Shown here: piece after piece, positions 1 to 6,966 of the stretch
Numbering within the stretch: position 1 is the stretch's first letter
Layout of the letters: each line of letters opens with the position of its first letter
Assembly: GCF_003585935.1 (NCBI RefSeq)
Contig: NZ_NRJG01000060.1
Span: 1-36,675, forward strand
Reading direction: 5' to 3'
DNA length: 36,675 bases
Origin: Psittacicella hinzii
GTDB taxonomy: Bacteria > Pseudomonadota > Gammaproteobacteria > Enterobacterales > Psittacicellaceae
Notes under the pieces: generated by a model
Database searches by the model: none
What the model was told of the DNA's origin: nothing
The model's input: only the letters and a program-made list of their open reading frames with translations
Translations under genes and position numbers: made by a program

Positions 1-2
1 TT

Positions 3-2384
3 AGTTCGCAAGTTAGTTCTTTAGAGAATTTACAAGCAGCAGCGCAAGCTGATCCTGACTTAACTTCATGGCAAGGATTAGCTTCTTTAGGATCTTTTGC
101 CACTAAACAGCTGCTGCTAGTTGGAGATAGGCTAATTGGAACTGCAAAAGCTAATACCCAAGCTCAAGATCTACAATCTAAAGTTTATAGCGTGCAATGT
201 AAGCACCAGCCTATAGCTTTACCTACTGATAAAAAGTCGTGCGTCACGATTAATGGTAAACAGTACTGCCGTATTGCTAATCCTTACAATCCTTATATGC
301 AGCAACAAGCTGCTTATTGTGGTGAGGTAGTAATAACTTGGCGTTACCAAGGACAAGTTGCTGACAATTGCCAACAGCAATTGCAGCAAGCTACAACTAG
401 TCCAGCCACTACTTGTAATCAAGTTAATCGTGAAGAACTCTATAAACAGTTTCCACGGCATAGTGATTTACAAAATCCTTATCATGCAGCTTATTCGCAA
501 CACCAAGCAGGTGCTAATGCCGGTAGCATTAGGCAAGTAATAGGTTACTCCTATACCTATAGCTGTAATACCCAAGTACGTATTCCGAATTGTGTAGAGG
601 TATTAGTAAGTAATGATAGTTATGCTCATTGCCCATTAGATATAGAAGTTAAAGATGTAGCTAAAACTACACCTGTAACTACTACCCATACTTGTGCCAT
701 GGGAAGAAATTGTCCGCGCTTCTTACAGTACGTACAACCTAAAACCAAATTAAAAGTACGTCCGATAGTAGAGAACTTTAAGTTAGAGGAGCATTTGCCT
801 CTAGTGCCGAATACAGCGGTAGTAAGTTTAGGGACTAATACAACTACCAATAGTACTACGGGTACTAATGCATCTCTACCTAATACATTTGTAGCTAATA
901 GCCCTTCAACTACTACTTCTGTTAATAAAACTTCAAGTACTATCTATCAACCCCAAAACCTCCCTGTAGCTTCGCAAATAGGTAACTGTGAGGTTATCAG
1001 TGCAAATGCAGGCTTAGTTACTTATCGTTGTACTGAGTTTACGCGCTATGTAACAACACAAGTAAATACTTCTTCACGTTGTCAGCAATTTACTTGTCAA
1101 GCTGGAGATCCTGGTTGTGCTCGGTTAAATGTGGCTTCACAAGATATGGGGAAAGTATTAGGTGCTTTATCGATGCTTTCAGGCATTCAAGAAGATGCTA
1201 ATTGTGATGTAAGAACTGGGATTTGTAAAGTTTTTGCCGGTAAGACTTACTCGTGTCGCTGTAGTTTAGGGAGTTTGGTTGATTGTTGTAATTTACCGGT
1301 ACAAGTTAATCTCCAAGATTATCTTGAACTAGCTTTTAACCTCACGCAAATGAACGATAGTCTTTCAAAGATTGTCGGTTACGACAATCCCATAGGCTCT
1401 TGGTCGAGTTTAGGAGAGTTAGTTACTGATGGATTTGCGAAAGCTTATGAATTTAGTAAGGAAGCTTTAACTTCGGCTTTAGAAAACTTAGCCGGTAATG
1501 CCGTACAAAGTGGAACTTTACCTACAGTCGGGGCTGCGTCAACTGGTGCTGGATCTGCTAGTGCTGCAGGTAATGCTGCAGGTAATGCTGCGGGCAATGT
1601 TGCAGGAAATGCAGCAGGCACAGCTACAAGTGCAGCGAATCAAGCTGCGGCACAAGTTGCCAGCAAGCAAGCTAAACAAAGCATTAGTCAACAACTAGCT
1701 GAAAGTGTTTACACTTGGTTAAAAGAAAAGTTTGGGGAAGAGGTCGCTAATAAAATTTTCACCCAAACTTCGTCTGGTATCGCTTTAAATCCGGCTTTAA
1801 CTTCGGTGATGAACTATGCAGCTTTAGCTTACAGTTCATACAACTTAGTTATTAATACGGCTAAGGCTGTATATAGCTGCGATGAAAGTGAAATTGAATT
1901 AGCCAATAAACGTAAATTACGTTCTTGTACAGTTGTTGCTATGCAGTGTACGCAAAAAGTAGCAGGTAAGTGCATACAAATGACAACTAAAACCTGCTGC
2001 TATAACTCACCTTTAGCTCGCATTATGCAAGAACAAGTAAGACGACAGCTGCGTAAGAGTTTTGGGACTTTTGCTAAACCGGACTGTGGTCCACTAACTA
2101 CCGCAGAGTTGGCACAAGTCGATTGGAGCAAAATTAATCTTGATGAATGGATTGCCATTATGTTAGCTAATCCTCGCTTTCAAGAAATAGGACGTCGCCT
2201 TGCTGAACAGAAAACTCTTCTTGCGCGTGCGCAGCAATCTCAAGGAGTTACCCAAACTGATAGTCGTAACGCTGGACAACGTAATGCTGATCGTCTTAAT
2301 CATTTAGGTAATCAATTAACCTTAGATCACTTCTTCCAACGAGCTAGAGAGTACCTAATTCAATTTAATGCTCGCAAGCAGTAA
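3..2384 (+). CDS. traN: TraN, F-type mating-pair stabilisation protein (5' end outside window)
   Basis: TraN is a cysteine-rich outer-membrane protein of F-type conjugation systems that stabilises contact between donor and recipient. The frame is open from position 3, upstream of a GTG at 192, so the true start lies left of the window and 793 codons are visible. Cysteines are spread along the whole length. The C-terminal TraN hallmark is present near visible residues 660-720: TCCYNSPLARIMQEQVRRQL, then a DCGPLT segment and a DWSKINLDEWI segment. A low-complexity Ala-Gly-Asn stretch encoded by 12-bp repeats lies at about 1563-1625. The next recognisable gene is traF, as in F. The assignment is firm; only the N-terminus is unknown. 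Confidence 0.93.
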   Translation, partial: SSQVSSLENLQAAAQADPDLTSWQGLASLGSFATKQLLLVGDRLIGTAKANTQAQDLQSKVYSVQCKHQPIALPTDKKSCVTINGKQYCRIANPYNPYMQQQAAYCGEVVITWRYQGQVADNCQQQLQQATTSPATTCNQVNREELYKQFPRHSDLQNPYHAAYSQHQAGANAGSIRQVIGYSYTYSCNTQVRIPNCVEVLVSNDSYAHCPLDIEVKDVAKTTPVTTTHTCAMGRNCPRFLQYVQPKTKLKVRPIVENFKLEEHLPLVPNTAVVSLGTNTTTNSTTGTNASLPNTFVANSPSTTTSVNKTSSTIYQPQNLPVASQIGNCEVISANAGLVTYRCTEFTRYVTTQVNTSSRCQQFTCQAGDPGCARLNVASQDMGKVLGALSMLSGIQEDANCDVRTGICKVFAGKTYSCRCSLGSLVDCCNLPVQVNLQDYLELAFNLTQMNDSLSKIVGYDNPIGSWSSLGELVTDGFAKAYEFSKEALTSALENLAGNAVQSGTLPTVGAASTGAGSASAAGNAAGNAAGNVAGNAAGTATSAANQAAAQVASKQAKQSISQQLAESVYTWLKEKFGEEVANKIFTQTSSGIALNPALTSVMNYAALAYSSYNLVINTAKAVYSCDESEIELANKRKLRSCTVVAMQCTQKVAGKCIQMTTKTCCYNSPLARIMQEQVRRQLRKSFGTFAKPDCGPLTTAELAQVDWSKINLDEWIAIMLANPRFQEIGRRLAEQKTLLARAQQSQGVTQTDSRNAGQRNADRLNHLGNQLTLDHFFQRAREYLIQFNARKQ
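1563..1625 (+). repeat. 12-bp tandem repeat inside traN coding Ala-Gly-Asn-Ala
   Basis: About five imperfect copies of GCAGGTAATGCT encode a repeated A-G-N-A motif in a linker upstream of the TraN C-terminal domain. The unit is a multiple of three, so copy-number change would alter linker length and keep the frame. Confidence 0.75.
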
Positions 2385-2467
2385 ATGTTCGAAGTAAACA
2401 TGAACTAATAAGCCGTAAATATTAAAGTAAGCAATAAGCAAAATTAACAAGCTAATAACTCACAAAC

Positions 2468-2486
2468 AGGAGGAAAACCAATGTAA
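2468..2486 (+). promoter_or_regulatory. Strong Shine-Dalgarno followed by an AUG-UAA start-stop
   Basis: AGGAGG (2468-2473) lies 7 nt before ATG (2481), which is followed directly by TAA (2484). After the stop the frame stays open for about 23 more codons. This is either the leftover ribosome-binding site of a lost small gene between traN and traF (F has trbE there) or a start-stop element in the traF leader. The sequence does not decide between them. Confidence 0.45.
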
Positions 2487-2599
2487 CAACAATTCTCACT
2501 ACTTATTCTGAAACAAATTTTAAAACTAACCATTAAGAGTAATAATCGTTAAAGTCTGAAATCAATATTACACCTTTTATAACTTTACGTTATTACCGC

Positions 2600-2624
2600 T
2601 CGTGTATGCTTACACGAAATTTTT
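2600..2624 (+). terminator. Intrinsic terminator between traN and traF
   Basis: The stem is TCGTGTA (2600-2606) and TACACGA (2611-2617) with a TGCT loop, followed by AATTTTT. It sits in the 424-bp gap 2385-2808, which otherwise holds only the start-stop element and AT-rich sequence. It suggests that the traN transcript can end here and that traF has its own promoter or depends on read-through. Confidence 0.65.
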
Positions 2625-2808
2625 AACATCATTTAAGAGTAGACTTCCTTTAGTTGATCTTTGCTAAGTTGTTGAATTAGCACTGTAAGTTACGAAGTGA
2701 TTATGATTTTTTGCCGAATGATAAGAGCCCAGTAATTTACAGCTATAAGGAGATGAAGTAAGGAATAAAACTAAAGGAAGTTGCTTTTTCTAACTAGCAG
2801 GAGGTTGC

Positions 2809-4569
2809 ATGAAACTACTGTTTTATCTTCCCAGAGGATTGAGCCAACGAGCGAATTTGGTTGTTCGATCTTTTAAGGGATTGGAGCTACGAGTAAAACT
2901 ATATAAGTTGGAGCAAAAGTTGTTTAGGTTACTTAAGTCGGTGCAAATGTTGCTTAGATTACTAAAATTGCGACAAAAGTTGCTTAACTTGGAGCAAGGT
3001 GGGCTTAGATTTTTGCAGGGATTTTGGATTACAAAAGCTGTTAAGGTTGTAGTTGCTAAGGTTGTAGCTATTAAGGTTGTCACCAACAGAGCTTTAAGGA
3101 TTATGCAAGTTATTAGTCTTGCTTCTTTGGTTAGTGTTATTAGTCAAGGACAAGCTAATCCATCTGCCGCAGCTAATACCCAAGTAATAACAAAGGCAAA
3201 TACAGTTACTAATAGTAATGCTGTGACTAGTGCTAATACTGTTAATAACGGTGGTAATTATGGTTATACAGTACCACAGAGCAATTATGCCGGAATGCAA
3301 AATTGGGGCTATACCTTACCTAATCCCTATGCTTCTCTCTATCCTTATGCTCCTATGTATCCAAGTGTTGTTTCGCAGCCTAGTACAGGGCATTACTTAA
3401 ATTCACAAGGCAATTTTTCATCTTTAGCTTACCCCCAAGCTCAAGGATTAGCACCGCCAAACTTAACCGCTTGGCAATACCAACAATGGTTATGGCAACA
3501 GCAAGTTTATCAGCAACAAGTGCAGCAACAGCAGCATAAGCAGCATTTAGCTGCACAAGGACAAAGATCTTTAACTGCACAAGCACCAAGATCCTTAGCT
3601 GTTCAAGTAGCATATGCTCCAGCATTACACAGTAATTCAATTTGGCAATATGGAGCACAAGAGCAAGGTTGGTTTTATTACAACTGGGATTTAGAACAAG
3701 AACTTGATGGAGAAGTATTTCCTCAACCACAGCTGCCGCATAACCCAAATCCAGAGTTAGTTCCACAAAGTACCCCAGAACCAACTTCAACTCCTAAAGC
3801 TGTACCACCTGTACCGAGTAATATTACCGTAGCATGGCTACAACAGCATTTACCTCAGTATCTAGAGCGAGCTATGGATCAACCAACTACCGAAAACGTC
3901 TTAGCTTATCTCTACCTCCAAGCATACGCACAACAAAAAGCTTGGGTATTTGCTGAACAAGCACAAATGGTAAGTCAAGGTAATCCTTATTTAGATAACA
4001 ACGCAGCTTTTACGGTTAATGCTAGTGCGAGACAATATCGTGAACAACTAGCTAATCAACTACGTAAAAAACTCTTTAACTTACATGCTGATAAGTTTGT
4101 CTTGCTAATGGTGATAAGTGGGGATTTTGAGAGTAAGAATTTTGCCGAATTAATTTCCATGGCAGTTAAGAATTACGGGGTTAAGTTGGGGATCTTTGAT
4201 ATTCAGGGAAGAGTATATGCTGGACTAGAGCAGCATATGCAGCAACTACCAGTAGCTAAAGTCCTTGAATTTGTGCAGCAACAACAAACTCCGATCTTTC
4301 CTACTTTATACGTAGTAGATAAAGAGAAAACGCAAGTATTAGTTGCTGGAGCAACAGATCTGGTTGATCTGGAAGCTAGACTAATGCGTTACTTATACTC
4401 AGCAGGATTAGTAACAAGAGTAGAGTTCAATATGGCACGCGGCATTATGGCAGAAGCTATGTATGACAGTGCACAACTTAGTCAAGTTGTTAATCAGAAA
4501 CTAGGTTTTATCACGCCAGCAGAAATACCTACTGCTAAGCAACAAGGTGCTGTAACTAGAGATAAATAA
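2809..4569 (+). CDS. traF: TraF-like pilus assembly protein (thioredoxin fold without CXXC), long repeat-built N-terminus
   Basis: TraF is a periplasmic F-type pilus assembly protein with a thioredoxin-like fold that lacks the CXXC pair. Residues about 415-540 fit this: a KFVLLMVISGDFES strand-turn where the active site would be, no cysteines there, and a cis-proline FPTLYVVD segment. Position between traN and traH supports it. The ATG at 2809 has AGGAGG 4 nt upstream, a strong start. Unusually, residues 20-98 are a basic leucine-rich repeat (for example LFRLLK, LLRLLKLRQK) before the hydrophobic export segment MQVISLASLVSVISQGQA at 99-116. A Gln/Tyr/Pro-rich region (about 150-350) separates it from the fold. 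At 586 aa it is about twice the usual TraF length. Confidence 0.82.
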   Translation: MKLLFYLPRGLSQRANLVVRSFKGLELRVKLYKLEQKLFRLLKSVQMLLRLLKLRQKLLNLEQGGLRFLQGFWITKAVKVVVAKVVAIKVVTNRALRIMQVISLASLVSVISQGQANPSAAANTQVITKANTVTNSNAVTSANTVNNGGNYGYTVPQSNYAGMQNWGYTLPNPYASLYPYAPMYPSVVSQPSTGHYLNSQGNFSSLAYPQAQGLAPPNLTAWQYQQWLWQQQVYQQQVQQQQHKQHLAAQGQRSLTAQAPRSLAVQVAYAPALHSNSIWQYGAQEQGWFYYNWDLEQELDGEVFPQPQLPHNPNPELVPQSTPEPTSTPKAVPPVPSNITVAWLQQHLPQYLERAMDQPTTENVLAYLYLQAYAQQKAWVFAEQAQMVSQGNPYLDNNAAFTVNASARQYREQLANQLRKKLFNLHADKFVLLMVISGDFESKNFAELISMAVKNYGVKLGIFDIQGRVYAGLEQHMQQLPVAKVLEFVQQQQTPIFPTLYVVDKEKTQVLVAGATDLVDLEARLMRYLYSAGLVTRVEFNMARGIMAEAMYDSAQLSQVVNQKLGFITPAEIPTAKQQGAVTRDK

Positions 4570-4576
4570 TGCTTGG

Positions 4577-4604
4577 TAGTTTGTATCATTTTTGGGGTAC
4601 AGCT
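4577..4604 (+). repeat. Dispersed 28-bp repeat, copy A
   Basis: Starts 7 bp after the traF stop. It contains TGTATCATTTTTGGGG and ends in AGCT. It matches the family seen at 23481-23508 (+), 30982-31010 (-) and 33434-33461 (+), and is the most divergent copy at its right end (TACAG instead of GACGG). Confidence 0.75.
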
Positions 4605-4722
4605 AAGTGCCTCTTTTGGGCTAAAGAGTAATTTAAAAATAAATCTAAATTTTTAGATAAACCTAGACTTTGAGAGAAATCTAGATTTTGAAATAAATCG
4701 AAATTTAAATCTTTATTCAAAT

Positions 4723-4792
4723 CATCATTAAATCTTGATTACAAACCATGATTAAATCTTGATAAAAACCATTATTAAACCTTAATTTAAAC
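4723..4792 (+). repeat. Three degenerate 23-24 bp tandem repeats upstream of the Pro/Met protein gene
   Basis: Units at 4723-4746, 4747-4769 and 4770-4792 share the pattern CATNATTAAATCTTGAT followed by an A-rich end in AAAC. They lie 28 bp before the next start codon in very AT-rich sequence. They could be binding sites or neutral repeats. Confidence 0.55.
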
Positions 4793-4819
4793 ACTTTTCT
4801 AAATTACAGAGGAGAGCTT

Positions 4820-5191
4820 ATGAGCTTAAATCGTCGTACTAAACGTACTATTGTGCGCATTGTAGTGAGCTTAATTGTTTTTGGCTTAGGAGCAGCCTTA
4901 GCTTACGAAAAAATGGTAACTCAACGCATGATTAATGACTTCATCTTGCAAGATCGTCTGTTTCAAGAACAACGTATGCAGTTGTTAAAACAAAAAACAT
5001 GTGAATCAGAACCAACAACATTACCAACTACGCTACCGGAAATGCCTCCGATGCCACCAATGCCACCGATGCCGGAAATGCCGCCTATGCCTCCAGCACC
5101 ACCAATGCCAGAAATGCCGCCTATGCCTCCAATGCCACCAGCACCGCCTATGCCACCTATGCCTACAACTCCGCCAAAACCTGCGCCATAA
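4820..5191 (+). CDS. Small membrane-anchored protein with Pro/Met-rich repeat tail
   Basis: I do not recognise this 123-aa protein. It has a basic N-terminus (residues 1-10), one transmembrane segment at about 11-29 (IVRIVVSLIVFGLGAALAY), a short charged or coiled region to about residue 60, a single cysteine (C61), and a tail from about residue 70 made almost only of MPP/PMP triplets interrupted by E and A. The topology is probably inner membrane with a periplasmic tail. AGGAGA lies just upstream of the ATG at 4820. It sits between traF and traH, where F carries small envelope proteins (TraQ, TrbB, TrbJ, TrbF), but it resembles none that I know. The rigid proline tail could span periplasm like the proline-rich part of TonB; that is inference. 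Confidence 0.7.
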   Translation: MSLNRRTKRTIVRIVVSLIVFGLGAALAYEKMVTQRMINDFILQDRLFQEQRMQLLKQKTCESEPTTLPTTLPEMPPMPPMPPMPEMPPMPPAPPMPEMPPMPPMPPAPPMPPMPTTPPKPAP

Positions 5192-5311
5192 CTATCCTAC
5201 AAGTTTTGTAGTACAGCCTACTTCTAAGTAAAAGAGTTAATGGGGAACAGAGTGGAGTAAAGGCGATAAAAATAATGCTTATGGATAGGATAGAGAAAAT
5301 TGGAGAATGAG

Positions 5312-6895
5312 ATGTTGCAGATTCGACGTTTCTTTAAAGGGTTAAGTGGTAAAGCAAGTAGGCAAGATTGGAAAGAGTTTTCTAGTAATGCTGGACAGTT
5401 TAGGCTTGGTTTTAGTCATAGCTTCAGTAATAGATTTTTCGAGAGATTCAGCAAGAGTTTCAGCAAAAAATTTAGCAAGAGATCTAGCACTAGTTTTGGC
5501 AAAAGCTTTAGCAATAGTTTCTGTAAAAGCTTTAGTAGATACCTGCTTCTAAGTGTGGGGTTAGTGGTAGGAAATATTGGTGGTCTGAGTACGCAAGCTA
5601 CCGCGAGTATTGATAACTATATGCGGCAGTATGTACTTATTAACTCGACTAGTCCAGCACATATTCAAGCAATTGATCGAGGAGTTTACTACGGAGGTAA
5701 TATTGCTTTACGCAATCAGTTAATGACGTTACAGTTAGTAAACTTTGATGCACCTTACATTAATGCTGGTTGTGGTGGCTTGGATTTATATGGAGGAAGT
5801 TTAAGCTTTATCAATAAAGAGCAGTTTACTTTACTTATGAAATCAGTTGCTTCTAATGCAGTAGGTTATAGCTTTAACTTAGCCTTAACTCATGTTTGCC
5901 CAACTTGTTCACAAGTAGTTGAAAGCTTACAACAAAAAATCCAAGCACTTAATCAGTATCTAGGTAATTCTTGTGCTTTAGCGCAAGGGATTGTTAATGA
6001 TACGGTTTCGGCATTAACCAATACTAAAAACAACAAGATCTCACTTCTTGCCAATATGAAAGGCTTAGGAGATACGTTCAGTACTTTTAGTAGTGATAAA
6101 GTTAGCCAAAAACAACAATTAACCCAAGATCCGATTGTAAAAGAAAAACTCTACGGCAATGTGGTTTATAAAGCCTTACAAAAAGCCTTTGGGAGTAAGT
6201 ATCCCAATGAATATTACCAAGAGATTATGTCTTTGACTGGCACAGTAGTTTCTTCACCTGGTACAGGTAAAAGTAATGAAACCGATAAAGTGCAAGTTTA
6301 TGCCGGAGACTTAATGAGTTTACGCGGGTTAATAACTGGTAGTAAGTTAAGTCGTTACACTTGTGTTAAAGGTGATTGCCAAGAGATGAAAGTTACTACA
6401 GTAACCCGTGAACCTTTAGCTAAAAAACTCAAGTCTCTGTACTTAGGGGCTGCAGTTGATACCGAGGGTAATGCTGCTCTTTACGGTAAAGGCTTAATTG
6501 GCATTTATGAAACCAACCAAGGTTCATTAACTGCGAGTCAGAAAAAAGAACTACTAATGGTAGGAGAGGGGATTAATGCTCAGATTCGTAATCTAGCCAT
6601 TCGCTCTCCAGATGCCGCACGGAATTATGTGAACTTTGCTGCCGAGTATATTGCTTTAAAGTATGCAGCACGTGAAGTTGAACAAGCATTTAGACTAGTC
6701 GGAGTAGCTCTGCAACATGTAGTTGAAGATGATACTTTAGGCATGGTTAAACGCTTAGTTGAACATAACAACTTAAAGTACTTGCAATATATAGATACCG
6801 AAATGAGTAAGCTTAATGAATTACAAGTTCTTAACTACTACAACCAACTTTATAGTGCCCTTGATCCTCTGCAAGGACAACTTAAAGGTAAGTAA
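5312..6895 (+). CDS. traH: TraH, F-type pilus assembly protein
   Basis: TraH is a periplasmic/outer-membrane-associated assembly factor needed for F pilus extension. Diagnostic segments are DAPYINAGCGGLDLYGGSLS, FINKEQFTLLMKSVASNAVG, and CPTCSQVVESLQQKIQALNQ followed by a NSCALAQG segment. I chose ATG 5312 (527 aa) over an in-frame TTG at 5300 because GGAGA at 5302-5306 is well spaced for 5312. Residues about 28-76 form a repeated Phe-Ser/Lys stretch (FSKSFSKKFSKRSS and similar) ahead of a hydrophobic export segment at 77-98 ending STQATA, with probable cleavage before SIDNYM. This extension is not typical of TraH. It lies upstream of traG, as in F and SXT. Confidence 0.92.
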   Translation: MLQIRRFFKGLSGKASRQDWKEFSSNAGQFRLGFSHSFSNRFFERFSKSFSKKFSKRSSTSFGKSFSNSFCKSFSRYLLLSVGLVVGNIGGLSTQATASIDNYMRQYVLINSTSPAHIQAIDRGVYYGGNIALRNQLMTLQLVNFDAPYINAGCGGLDLYGGSLSFINKEQFTLLMKSVASNAVGYSFNLALTHVCPTCSQVVESLQQKIQALNQYLGNSCALAQGIVNDTVSALTNTKNNKISLLANMKGLGDTFSTFSSDKVSQKQQLTQDPIVKEKLYGNVVYKALQKAFGSKYPNEYYQEIMSLTGTVVSSPGTGKSNETDKVQVYAGDLMSLRGLITGSKLSRYTCVKGDCQEMKVTTVTREPLAKKLKSLYLGAAVDTEGNAALYGKGLIGIYETNQGSLTASQKKELLMVGEGINAQIRNLAIRSPDAARNYVNFAAEYIALKYAAREVEQAFRLVGVALQHVVEDDTLGMVKRLVEHNNLKYLQYIDTEMSKLNELQVLNYYNQLYSALDPLQGQLKGK

Positions 6896-6966
6896 AGCAG
6901 ATAACTTAAAGGTAAAAAAGATGCTGCCATATTAAGGCTAGTAACTAAAAATTATGGAGAACTAAG

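Noticed and set aside
2641..2760. Promoter for traF (TATGAT at 2702-2707)
   Set aside because: The nearest reasonable -35 (TTGAAT at 2672) is 24 bp away, too far for a sigma-70 promoter.
3380..3790. 136-aa minus-strand ORF opposite traF
   Set aside because: It lies wholly inside a well-supported coding gene on the other strand, in a Gln/Pro-rich region that opens the opposite frame; no ribosome site or recognisable sequence.
5001..5231. 76-aa Cys/Arg-rich ORF overlapping the Pro/Met protein
   Set aside because: It is the shifted-frame reading of the same MPP repeat and has no ribosome-binding site.
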